Assembly (NCBI GenBank): GCA_016926495.1
Contig: JAFGOL010000102.1
Coordinates: forward strand, 1-13,950
From: Oligoflexia bacterium
GTDB taxonomy: Bacteria; Bdellovibrionota; JAFGOL01
DNA length: 13,950 nt
Reading direction: 5' to 3'
Every line of letters starts with the position of its first letter. Within the stretch, counting starts at the first letter, position 1. Made by a program: the position numbers and the translations under genes. Under the pieces are notes generated by a model. The model was given only the letters and a program-made list of their open reading frames with translations, searched no databases and was not told the origin of the DNA. Below, one piece after another: positions 1 to 6,992 of this stretch.

Positions 1-2
1 AT

Positions 3-1586
3 CAAAAGGAGGTTCTTGAAGAAACCGCAGAACACGATCAGGAACATATAAGTTTTGATGAAAATATTCCCTATACGGCAAATATTGCCCAGTCCTGGTA
101 CAATAAGGGCGAATTATTGAATGAGAAGGGTAGCTACGGTTCAGCGCTTGAAGCTTATGAAACATCCATAGAATTTGATCCCGGTGATGACAATAAGTGG
201 TTAGGCAAGGGGCTGGTATTAATGAATATAGGCTGGTATCAGGCTGCCCTGGAGTCTTTCGAGATGGCGTCCGAGATTGATCCCGAGAATCCCGATGTGT
301 GGTTTTACCTTGGTCTATGTTACTATAATATGCATCAGTATGAGTTTGCGCTTCTTTCTCTGGACGAAGCACTACAGCTTTCACCCGGGCATGAAGATGC
401 GTGGTATTACAAGGGACTGACACTTTCTGAAACAGGTGCATATCAGGATTCCGAGCATGCTTTTACTATGGCAAAGGAACTTAAAAATCCGGAAGATTCC
501 AGCTATTTTTATGAAGATATTGAATTTGATGTTTTTGATGAAACTTCCATGGATGATGAAGATATCCCTGACGAAGAATGCGAATGGTTTAACAGGGGGA
601 TCGAATGTCTTGAAAGGGGTGAGTACGTTGAGTCCCTTATGGCATTTGACGAATCAATAGAAATTGATCCTGCCGACGATGAAACATGGACCAATAAAGG
701 CATAGCCCTTCTGAACCTTGAATGGTACGAAGATGCTCTTGAAGCTTTTGAAGTCGCTTCAGAGCTTGATCCTGATAATGATGAAATTTGGAACCATATG
801 GGCTTTGTATTGTATGAAATGGAAATGTATCAGGAGTCTGTTAATGCTTATGACAATGCTCTTAAACTCAACTCCTTTAATGAAGACGGGTGGTATTATA
901 AAGGTTGCTGCTATGTGGAACTTGGTTTTTATAAAGAAGCCATAGAGGCTTACGAAAGGGCTCTTGAACTTAATCCCGGTGATGTTGATACATTGTATTA
1001 TAAGGGACTGGCCCTGAATAAGATCGGGCAATATGAAGCTGCGCTTCAGGCATATGAAAGTGTAATCAGCCTGGAACCGGAAAATAAAAAGGCATGGAAC
1101 AACAAGGCAATAGTCCTGCTTAGCCGACGCGAATACGAAGCCGCACTTAAGGCCAATGACAGAGCTATAGAGCTTGATCCTCTTAACGAAAATGTATGGG
1201 GGACAAGAGGTATTATTATGTCTCAACTGAAGCTATATGATGCCGCGATTGAAGCATATAATAAGTCCCTTGAGATTAATCCAGACAACACGATTGTAAG
1301 TATTTACAAGGGGCATGTTCTTAACAGCATGAACAGGCATAAGGACGCTATTGAATTTTATGACAGGCTTCTTGAGCGTGATAACAGGAATGCTGAAATA
1401 CTGTATCACAAGGCGTCAACCTATAATCTTTTGAATGATAAAAATACAGCTCTTAAGATACTTGAAAAGGTAGTAAGGCTTGATTTGTCATATAAGGCAA
1501 AAGCATATCGTGATAAGGCTTTTCGTCCGTTGTTAAAAGATCCTGATTTTGTTAGAATATTACGATATGATGGTTCATTATTGTAG
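3..1586 (+). CDS. TPR-repeat protein, 5' end outside the window
   Basis: The reading frame is open from base 3 and runs off the left edge, so this is the 3' part of a longer gene; 527 residues are visible. The first TTG (117) cannot be the true start because it falls inside a repeat that begins near base 93 (Trp at visible residue 32). I count about 13 tetratricopeptide repeats of 34 residues, with the pattern W-x-x-K-G near the start of each and A-L-x-A-Y/F...A-x-E-L-D-P at the end. Four repeats form a first block; an acidic, Asp/Glu-rich linker of about 30 residues (bases ~490-580) separates it from a second block of about nine. The C-terminus (A-Y-R-D-K-A-F..L..D-P-D-F) resembles a capping motif often seen after TPR arrays. 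TPRs are protein-binding scaffolds; no catalytic domain is visible, and the partner is unknown. The stop overlaps the start of the following deaminase gene, which suggests one transcript. Confidence 0.9.
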   Translation, partial: QKEVLEETAEHDQEHISFDENIPYTANIAQSWYNKGELLNEKGSYGSALEAYETSIEFDPGDDNKWLGKGLVLMNIGWYQAALESFEMASEIDPENPDVWFYLGLCYYNMHQYEFALLSLDEALQLSPGHEDAWYYKGLTLSETGAYQDSEHAFTMAKELKNPEDSSYFYEDIEFDVFDETSMDDEDIPDEECEWFNRGIECLERGEYVESLMAFDESIEIDPADDETWTNKGIALLNLEWYEDALEAFEVASELDPDNDEIWNHMGFVLYEMEMYQESVNAYDNALKLNSFNEDGWYYKGCCYVELGFYKEAIEAYERALELNPGDVDTLYYKGLALNKIGQYEAALQAYESVISLEPENKKAWNNKAIVLLSRREYEAALKANDRAIELDPLNENVWGTRGIIMSQLKLYDAAIEAYNKSLEINPDNTIVSIYKGHVLNSMNRHKDAIEFYDRLLERDNRNAEILYHKASTYNLLNDKNTALKILEKVVRLDLSYKAKAYRDKAFRPLLKDPDFVRILRYDGSLL

Positions 1587-2253
1587 CAACTACGATGACA
1601 TGAGCGGCAGGGCTGCAGAAATCGTTTTCTCAGTCCTTTCCCAAAAATCGTCCAGTGTAGTTGGTGTCGCCGCAGGTAATTCGCCTGTGGGGCTTTACAA
1701 AATCCTCGCAGATAAAGTAACTCCCGTAATTAGTTCGGGATTAAGGTGTATCCAACTGGATGAATACGTGGGTATTTCCATGGATGACAAAGACAGCTTC
1801 GCCTTTTTTATTAAGCATAATTTTGTAATACCCATGGGTATTAGTGAAAAAAACATTCTTTTTTTAGACGGAGCAGCCAAGGATCCTGTGAGAGAATGTA
1901 AAAGATACTCTAATGTACTCGTTAAAATAGGCAGTATTGATATCACTATATTAGGACTGGGTATCAATGGACATATTGCTTTTAATGAACCTTATTCATC
2001 TCCTTATGATACTGTGAGGATGGTCAAGCTTGCTGAATCATCGATACCTAAAAATGGAAAATATAGTGAAGCCATTACATTAGGTTTAAAGGAAATTTTA
2101 GGCTCACATCTGGTTTTGCTTTTGGTTTCGGGAGATAATAAAAAAGGTATTTTCAATAATTTTATTAATACGGAACCTGACCCGCAAATACCCGCTAGTT
2201 TTTTAAAACTTCATCCTAACTCACTGGTTTTTGTAGACCAGACAATATTATAG
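1567..2253 (+). CDS. nagB: Glucosamine-6-phosphate deaminase (NagB family)
   Basis: Predicted to convert glucosamine 6-phosphate to fructose 6-phosphate and ammonia in the cytoplasm, linking amino-sugar use to glycolysis. Motifs: a phosphate-binding stretch VAAGNSPVGLYK, LDEYVG with the general-base Asp, and LGLGINGHIAFNEP with the ring-opening His and Glu. This last motif separates NagB from the related 6-phosphogluconolactonases. The residue matching E. coli D141 is Asn, as in B. subtilis NagB, so it is not a sign of inactivation. The protein is 228 residues from the ATG at 1567, shorter than the ~240-266 usual in the family; about eight residues are missing between FNEP and the KYSEAITLG stretch, where the active-site lid lies. 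A TTG at 1549 is an alternative start. No strong ribosome-binding site is seen. The gene overlaps the TPR gene by 20 bp, so translation may be coupled. Confidence 0.85.
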   Translation: MMVHYCSNYDDMSGRAAEIVFSVLSQKSSSVVGVAAGNSPVGLYKILADKVTPVISSGLRCIQLDEYVGISMDDKDSFAFFIKHNFVIPMGISEKNILFLDGAAKDPVRECKRYSNVLVKIGSIDITILGLGINGHIAFNEPYSSPYDTVRMVKLAESSIPKNGKYSEAITLGLKEILGSHLVLLLVSGDNKKGIFNNFINTEPDPQIPASFLKLHPNSLVFVDQTIL

Positions 2254-2269
2254 GTATAACCTGTTTATT

Positions 2270-2689
2270 ATGAAAGTCAGTGAGCTTGTAAAGATATTGC
2301 AGGAAATGGATCCTGATATACAGCTTAATGTAAAGATTAACGATAATACTGTTACTTTCGGCGCAGGGGAAAAAGAAGAATCATTGCTTGATGCCGCGTA
2401 TACGGATGAACCAACCATTCAGGACTGGCTTGAAATACTTATAAGGGATTATGATGCCGGTGAGATATCTGATGTTAGCGAACGTGATGACTATACGTGC
2501 GAAACAACGGGCAGCAAAGTGAGTTACATACCCAAGGATGAACTTGACGAATTTTTCAGAGAATATAATCTTGGCGAAAGATGCGATCTTGATGTGTTAA
2601 ACGGTTATCTTAAGGAAATGAATTACGTGGCCCGTACCTGCCTCGAAACCAATATTCATCCATGGGAGGTTGAAATAAGCAGACTATGA
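2270..2689 (+). CDS. Acidic 139-residue protein of unknown function
   Basis: I do not recognise this family. It is a small soluble protein, rich in Asp and Glu, without a signal peptide or membrane segment. The first ~25 residues (MKVSELVKILQEMDPDIQ...) look like a helix followed by a strand and resemble the start of small proteins with a 'V-S-E-L-I-x-x-L-x-x-x-P' pattern, but that is a weak likeness. Residues 15-45 probably form strands and the rest is mostly helical. Coding status is supported by position: it starts 16 bp after the deaminase stop, and its stop overlaps the next gene's start in an ATGA at 2686-2689. No clear Shine-Dalgarno sequence precedes the ATG at 2270. A role linked to its operon neighbours is possible, but nothing in the sequence states one. 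Confidence 0.75.
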   Translation: MKVSELVKILQEMDPDIQLNVKINDNTVTFGAGEKEESLLDAAYTDEPTIQDWLEILIRDYDAGEISDVSERDDYTCETTGSKVSYIPKDELDEFFREYNLGERCDLDVLNGYLKEMNYVARTCLETNIHPWEVEISRL

Positions 2690-3414
2690 AAGCTGTTGTT
2701 ATTGGCGCTACGTCTGGAATAGGCAGGGCTATTGCGAAGATACTTGCCGTCAACGGATATGAAGTTGGTATTACCGGAAGAAGGATGGAACTTCTTGAAA
2801 GCCTTAAAACCGAGCTTAAAACAAAATCTTATATCAAGTTTATGGATTTGATGCAGGTTGGAAACACCATTAATGCCATGAAAGAATTACTTTACGAGAT
2901 GGGGCCGGTTGATCTGGTTGTTATAAATTCAGGCACAGGCTATATAAATGAAAACATGGAATGGTACAAGGATAATGAAACTATAGGCGTTAATATTACC
3001 GGCTTTACCGCGATAGCTTTCGTTGTAAGCAAGTTTTTTATGAAACAGGGTTACGGTCATATCGTTGGTATCTCTTCAATCGCCGGTATAAGGGGGTATG
3101 CCGATTCATCGGTATATTGTGCGTCCAAATCATACGTGAGTACTTTTTTACAGGGTATAAGACATAAATTTGTAAAGGAAAGACATAATATTGCTGTTAC
3201 GGATATAGCACCTGGTTTTGTTGATACCGCCCTTGTGAGAGGGCATAAATTCTGGGTTGCTACTCCTGAAAAAGCAGCGAAGCAGATTTTTAGTGCGATC
3301 AAGAGGAAAAAACGTAAGGCGTATATTACAAAGAGGTGGAGACTGATTGCCTGGGCTATAAAACTTATTCCTGATTCTGTTTTCTATTTTTTTTCAAAGA
3401 TGCTGATTTTATAA
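2686..3414 (+). CDS. Short-chain dehydrogenase/reductase (SDR)
   Basis: A 242-residue classical SDR, an NAD(P)-dependent oxidoreductase with a Rossmann fold. Visible motifs are the dinucleotide-binding GATSGIG (residues 7-13), NSGTG at 81-85 in place of the usual NNAG, the structural Asn in GVNITG (N103), and the catalytic set S131, Y144 and K148 (GISSIAG ... YCASK). The pair RR at 32-33 after strand 2 would favour NADP(H), by analogy with other SDRs. PGFVDT follows at about 175. The last ~35 residues are unusual: a very basic patch (KRKKRKAYITKRWR), then a hydrophobic stretch that could bind a membrane surface. The substrate cannot be read from the sequence. The start ATG overlaps the upstream stop (ATGA), which supports this start and coupled translation. 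Confidence 0.9.
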   Translation: MKAVVIGATSGIGRAIAKILAVNGYEVGITGRRMELLESLKTELKTKSYIKFMDLMQVGNTINAMKELLYEMGPVDLVVINSGTGYINENMEWYKDNETIGVNITGFTAIAFVVSKFFMKQGYGHIVGISSIAGIRGYADSSVYCASKSYVSTFLQGIRHKFVKERHNIAVTDIAPGFVDTALVRGHKFWVATPEKAAKQIFSAIKRKKRKAYITKRWRLIAWAIKLIPDSVFYFFSKMLIL

Positions 3415-3438
3415 GTTTTTTGGGTTATTATATGTTTT

Positions 3439-4404
3439 ATGGCTGATAATACGGTTATTGATCAGATTGTTGCAATTAAAGCCGGCACAGTGCTTATGAC
3501 GGAAAATGAAAGATCCCGTAAAATGTATATTATAAAGGAAGGCAAGGTACGTGTCTTTAAAACATACATGAACCAGAAGGTAACCCTCGCAGTTCTTGGC
3601 TCAGGTGAAATTTTCGGGGAGTTGAGCTTTTTTGACGCCGAGCCGCGCTCTGCTTCCGTTGAAGCTTTGACGGATATAAGGGTGCTTGTTATTGACGGAG
3701 ATAAGGACCTTTCCATGCTTCCTAACTGGATAATGCCCATTTTCAAGACTATAGTTAACAGATTTCGCGCGGCGGATCAGCAGCTTGCGTTGCTTCAGAG
3801 TGTTTATGAATTTCAGAAAAAGGGCATGAAGGTTGACAAGATTTCGCAGAATATTTATCTGGAAGTCGAAAGGTTCATTAAAAGCATTAAGCTTTTATAT
3901 GCCGATTATACCGGCAATTCAAAGGACATGGTTGTTGAGGGATTTTTGTACGATATTAATGATATGCTTGGCGAATGCCAGATACCGTTCAAGGTTTTCT
4001 GGAAGGGGTTGTGTGAGCACAATTTTATTGATGCAGGTGACGGGCAGCATTTGAATATTAATATTGATTACCTTGATAAATTTAATGATTTTTTAAAGAC
4101 AGAAGTTCAGACGGAGCGGTATCTCCTTTTAAGTCATACCTCGATCGCCATTTTAAACAGGCTAATGAGTTACAGCAAGATGCAGCAAACAACTGCTGGC
4201 ATGGGATTAAAAAGCATATCTTTTCAGGATATAGGTATAAAAAATATACCGTTATACGAGGAAGGCCTTAAGGAACTCGCGGACAAGGGGCTTGTCGATA
4301 AAGAAACCGGTAATCTTGCCGGTGAAGATGAGGACATTATCAGACTCTATACCTTCCAGAGCATCCTCAAAATGTTCGACCACACCGTCATGAACATGGA
4401 TTAA
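3439..4404 (+). CDS. Cyclic-nucleotide-binding domain protein with unassigned C-terminal half
   Basis: Residues ~10-110 form a cNMP-binding domain of the CRP/PKA type. The phosphate-binding cassette is clear: FGELSFFDAEPRSASV contains E61, R70 and S71, which match the residues that hold the cyclic nucleotide in CRP. A helix follows (IMPIFKTIVNRFRAADQQLALLQ), like the CRP C-helix. The remaining ~200 residues have no recognisable Crp helix-turn-helix. Two segments, about residues 170-215 and 265-310, have the helix-helix-strand feel of winged-helix domains, but this is only an impression. The protein could be a regulator with a divergent DNA-binding part or a cyclic-nucleotide-controlled protein partner. 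It is the last gene of the left run, 24 bp after the dehydrogenase, with only weak ribosome-binding sequence before its ATG. It converges with the secreted-protein gene at 4533-6290. Confidence 0.85.
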   Translation: MADNTVIDQIVAIKAGTVLMTENERSRKMYIIKEGKVRVFKTYMNQKVTLAVLGSGEIFGELSFFDAEPRSASVEALTDIRVLVIDGDKDLSMLPNWIMPIFKTIVNRFRAADQQLALLQSVYEFQKKGMKVDKISQNIYLEVERFIKSIKLLYADYTGNSKDMVVEGFLYDINDMLGECQIPFKVFWKGLCEHNFIDAGDGQHLNINIDYLDKFNDFLKTEVQTERYLLLSHTSIAILNRLMSYSKMQQTTAGMGLKSISFQDIGIKNIPLYEEGLKELADKGLVDKETGNLAGEDEDIIRLYTFQSILKMFDHTVMNMD

Positions 4405-4445
4405 ATTTGGACGAACTAAATCTTTTAAATTATGCCAGTTTTAAC

Positions 4446-4485
4446 AAGGAGGTGAAGTAGAATTATGAAAAAATTTTTTCCTTAA
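4446..4485 (+). other. Strong ribosome-binding site and 6-codon ORF (MKKFFP)
   Basis: A near-perfect Shine-Dalgarno sequence, aaggaggtga (4446-4455), sits 9 bases before ATG at 4465. The frame reads Met-Lys-Lys-Phe-Phe-Pro and stops with TAA at 4483-4485. This is a better ribosome-binding site than any of the genes to the left has, yet it serves only six codons. It may be a leader peptide, the 5' stub of a gene cut off when the accessory region arose, or chance. No promoter is evident. Confidence 0.3.
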
Positions 4486-4517
4486 AGTGTAGCATAAAAT
4501 TAAATTAATTTCACCTC
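4449..4517. repeat. Inverted repeat with 8-bp arms around the short ORF
   Basis: GAGGTGAA at 4449-4456 is matched by its reverse complement TTCACCTC at 4510-4517. A + strand transcript could fold so that the right arm covers the Shine-Dalgarno sequence of the 6-codon ORF. A self-complementary A6T6 (4468-4479) lies inside. No T-run follows either arm, so it does not look like a standard intrinsic terminator, though it lies between convergent genes. The 128-bp gap 4405-4532 holds nothing else that I can name. Confidence 0.4.
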
Positions 4518-4532
4518 TCTTCGTTGCAGACT

Positions 4533-6290
4533 CTAATACCCTGGAGTATCAATAATTAATATTTTACCTTCCTCAATGTACCACAAAAGGTTTGCACTTG
4601 GTTGTTCAGTATTTATTGTTTTTAACAACCTTTCTAATAACGGATTTTTATTTTCCTTTATAAATTCTACTACGCGATCTTTCGCTTGCTTTGCCTTTGA
4701 AGCATAATCTGGACTTTTTAAGGCTACTTTTAATGTCATAATGCTTTCATCGTCAATAAATTCTTTTACAATATAGTAACCTTCTTTATTTATTTCATAT
4801 ACTTTTATAATTCTTATATGTTCTTTTATAGGCTGAAGCATATCCTTAAGCAATAATAATCCTTTTGAAGAACCTTCAAATTTTTGTCTACTTTTTTTTC
4901 GCCACTTTTTTATTGCAATATTACCATAATCATTATTTCCCCGTATTGGATAATTAACACCTTCTCCACCACCATATTGTTCAGGAACTTGAGGTAACTC
5001 TGAAAATTGTTTGCCTGTTAACTGGTTATATCTTTCTAATGCCGTCTCCTGTCCAATTTTAACTTCTGTGTTTTGTAGAGGATATCCCTTAATAAATTTA
5101 TCAACTCGTCCTGGAGGGAAATCTCCTCCATTGTCCTTGCTTTTTGTTCTTTTAATATTGTCAAATGGTTCACGCTCTGCTATTTCTTCTCCAAAAACTC
5201 TTGCTATTATCAATGCCTTGATTTCTTTTCGAGTCAAACGAGTATCTCTTGATAATATTTTTTTTATCTCACCAATAGCATTTTCATCTGTAACTAAAAC
5301 TTTTTGAGCGTTTTCAATTGCAAGCCTGATTTTTTCTCCCTCAATTGGATCATCAAGCCTTACTTGTAGTTTTTTCATCACCTTTAATAGACTTGGGAAG
5401 TTTTCAAGCAATTTTAAACTATCAGCAATAAAAGAACTCAAAGGTGCACCAGTTACATGCTCAGCCCCATCAATTAATTGGGTCATACCGTATAAAGAAT
5501 TCAAACCAGTAAAAACACCCTCTCCTGCTCCATTTGTCATCAAAGCAGGAAACTGAGAAGTTCCTACAGCTACTATTGAATTTGATCCACAACCTCCTTG
5601 TGCTTTAGCAGGTAATAACCTTTCGCTAATTGCTTGCCTGGCCTTTATCACTGAAGGGACTTCTTTTTCTATAGCTTTTGTAATTTTTACTAATCCCTTT
5701 GCTGCAAAATAACCATTTAAACCTACTTCAACAAGATAACGTCCATAAACATGCCCTATAAATTCACCCTTATCTCCTTCCTCAAGTTTATTATAGTACT
5801 CAATATTCTTTGGCACATACGTCAGTATTGCATGAGGAACCATTAATAATAATTCAAGCTTTTCGTTTGTTATTTTGGCAACCTCATCTGACATATCATC
5901 GCTATCAAGTATACGTATACCATCACGAGTCAGTTCCTGAAAAAGACCAACAAAACTGCCTGCTAAAATAATGTTCTTGCAACCGTGTGCTACACCTTTT
6001 AAAAAGCCCTGAAGAAATCTTGAAAGAAATACATTACGTGGGGGAGGCTTTGTGCCAAGTGCCCAACTTATCACATTAATTGTACTCAAGGTTTCCTCAG
6101 GTGTTATCTGTCCATAAGGTTCAAATGTCGATACTGAATTATTATCGTCAGGTTCTACTTCAAAACCAAGAACTAATGCCACAAATTTAATATAATCGTC
6201 TGGATTAATAGAAGACATGGCTTCTTCCTTGCAGAAAAGGCTGCTAGGAAGTATCAGTATAATAATTAAACATACTTTGACAAAGTTCAT
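4533..6290 (-). CDS. Predicted secreted protein with pre-toxin-like middle and kinase-like C-terminus
   Basis: A 585-residue protein that I cannot assign to a named family. Residues 1-20 form a Sec signal peptide: Lys5, a hydrophobic core LIIILIL, then PSSLFC. Cys20 is preceded by Phe, so it is a poor lipobox. Residues ~150-210 (GDKGEFIGHVYGRYLVEVGLNG...) resemble the helical pre-toxin segments of polymorphic toxins. Residues ~220-270 are Gly/Ser-rich. The last ~150 residues recall a small protein-kinase N-lobe: a Gly-rich stretch (YGGGEG, 439-444), NIAIKKW with K461 at the ATP-lysine position, a helix with E483/E490, and a hinge-like YYIVKEFID (505-513). The chain ends with N567...IIDTPGY (577-585), which recalls a catalytic-loop Asn plus DFG-like Asp. 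The HRD motif and most of the C-lobe are absent. The gene is AT-rich, stands alone, converges with the CNBD gene, and has no visible immunity gene. The M1 start is chosen for the signal peptide; the ribosome-binding site is weak. Confidence 0.75.
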   Translation of the reverse strand: MNFVKVCLIIILILPSSLFCKEEAMSSINPDDYIKFVALVLGFEVEPDDNNSVSTFEPYGQITPEETLSTINVISWALGTKPPPRNVFLSRFLQGFLKGVAHGCKNIILAGSFVGLFQELTRDGIRILDSDDMSDEVAKITNEKLELLLMVPHAILTYVPKNIEYYNKLEEGDKGEFIGHVYGRYLVEVGLNGYFAAKGLVKITKAIEKEVPSVIKARQAISERLLPAKAQGGCGSNSIVAVGTSQFPALMTNGAGEGVFTGLNSLYGMTQLIDGAEHVTGAPLSSFIADSLKLLENFPSLLKVMKKLQVRLDDPIEGEKIRLAIENAQKVLVTDENAIGEIKKILSRDTRLTRKEIKALIIARVFGEEIAEREPFDNIKRTKSKDNGGDFPPGRVDKFIKGYPLQNTEVKIGQETALERYNQLTGKQFSELPQVPEQYGGGEGVNYPIRGNNDYGNIAIKKWRKKSRQKFEGSSKGLLLLKDMLQPIKEHIRIIKVYEINKEGYYIVKEFIDDESIMTLKVALKSPDYASKAKQAKDRVVEFIKENKNPLLERLLKTINTEQPSANLLWYIEEGKILIIDTPGY

Positions 6291-6391
6291 AATATCTTAA
6301 TATTTATGCATAAAACATGCCACGAACCTTTAGGCTAACTTCTTGTTATTCTTTTGTTTTTTTAAATTCAATAAATTAAAAAGCAGAGACC

Positions 6392-6420
6392 TGTATAATG
6401 TTTTTACAGTTAATGTACAA
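6392..6420 (-). promoter_or_regulatory. Sigma-70-like promoter for the secreted-protein gene
   Basis: Read on the minus strand, TTGTAC (6420-6415) and TATACA (6397-6392) are separated by 17 bp, close to the TTGACA-17-TATAAT consensus. Transcription would start near 6385, leaving about 95 bases of untranslated leader before the ATG at 6290. The leader is AT-rich and shows no strong hairpin. Assigned by pattern only. Confidence 0.45.
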
Positions 6421-6465
6421 AATACAAACAGTGTTTGACGAGCAGACCTTTGACACAAATTAATA

Positions 6466-6489
6466 CTAATTAGTGTTCAAGATTGCGTT
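6466..6489 (+). repeat. Left terminal inverted repeat of the IS630 element
   Basis: Begins CTAATTAGTG and is perfectly complementary over 24 bp to the right end. TA precedes it at 6464-6465. Just inside is TATGAT (6491-6496), a possible -10 element for the transposase, but I see no matching -35. Confidence 0.93.
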
Positions 6490-6527
6490 TTATGATACAC
6501 TATCCGTAGATATCAGGAGGGGGATTT

Positions 6528-6992
6528 ATGGATAAAAAAGAAGCAATAGCCAAAGCATTAACGGTAGTAAAAGAGACAGATTCAGCGAATGAGATAAGAG
6601 CAGCTCAAAGTATTTTGCTTTCGTACAAACATGGGTTATCTTTGTCAGACGCCGGAGAAATCATAGGACGCTCTAAGCGAACAGTATTGCAACTGAACAA
6701 AGATTACATGAAAGGTAAAAAACAAGGTGATAACTGGGGTGGTCGTCGTAAAGCTTACCTTGATTATGAAACAGAAAAAGAGTTTTTACAAAGTTTTACA
6801 GGAAAGTCAGAACAATCGGGAATAATAATAGTATCAGAGATACAAAAAGCCTATGAGAAAAAGATAGGCAAGAAGGTAGCGAAGTCAACGATTTATGATC
6901 TATTACACCGTCATAATTGGAGAAAAATAACGCCAAGAAAAAGTCATCCCAAAGCGGATAAAAAAAACAGAAAAACTTTAAAGAAAACTTAA
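6528..6992 (+). CDS. IS630 transposase ORF A (DNA-binding half)
   Basis: A 154-residue product in the zero frame. Residues ~23-60 (AAQSILLSYKHGLSLSDAGE followed by IIGRSKRTVLQL) form a helix-turn-helix of the kind that binds the terminal repeats, and a second one is likely at ~100-130 (STIYDLLHRHNWRK). The basic linker THRKS-like segment after NWRK leads to the A8 run. Without frameshifting it ends in KKT-stop before any catalytic residue, so alone it could only bind ends or act as an inhibitor. Confidence 0.75.
   Translation: MDKKEAIAKALTVVKETDSANEIRAAQSILLSYKHGLSLSDAGEIIGRSKRTVLQLNKDYMKGKKQGDNWGGRRKAYLDYETEKEFLQSFTGKSEQSGIIIVSEIQKAYEKKIGKKVAKSTIYDLLHRHNWRKITPRKSHPKADKKNRKTLKKT
6960..6968 (+). 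promoter_or_regulatory. Candidate -1 programmed frameshift site (A8C)
   Basis: Eight A followed by C. In the ORF A frame it reads AAA AAA AAC, which includes the classical slippery heptamer A-AAA-AAC (6962-6968). A -1 slip joins ORF A to the exact frame of ORF B. An AT-rich stretch follows; no clear stimulatory hairpin is seen. A fixed one-base deletion in the A-run would look the same. Confidence 0.5.

Noticed and set aside
117..119. TTG at 117 as the start of the TPR gene
   Set aside because: The frame stays open to base 3, and residues before 117 (SWYNKGELL) belong to the first visible TPR, so the gene begins outside the window.
759..1226. 155-residue open frame on the minus strand within the TPR gene
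   Set aside because: It is a mirror of the repetitive TPR coding sequence; the + strand frame has clear repeat conservation.
6018..6290. Lipoprotein signal on the 585-residue protein
   Set aside because: Cys20 is preceded by Leu-Phe rather than a small residue, which does not fit a lipobox; a plain Sec signal peptide is the better reading.
6450..6455. Perfect TTGACA as a -35 box driving the transposase
   Set aside because: It lies outside the IS, and no -10-like hexamer is found 16-18 bp downstream; a chance match in AT-rich DNA is likely.
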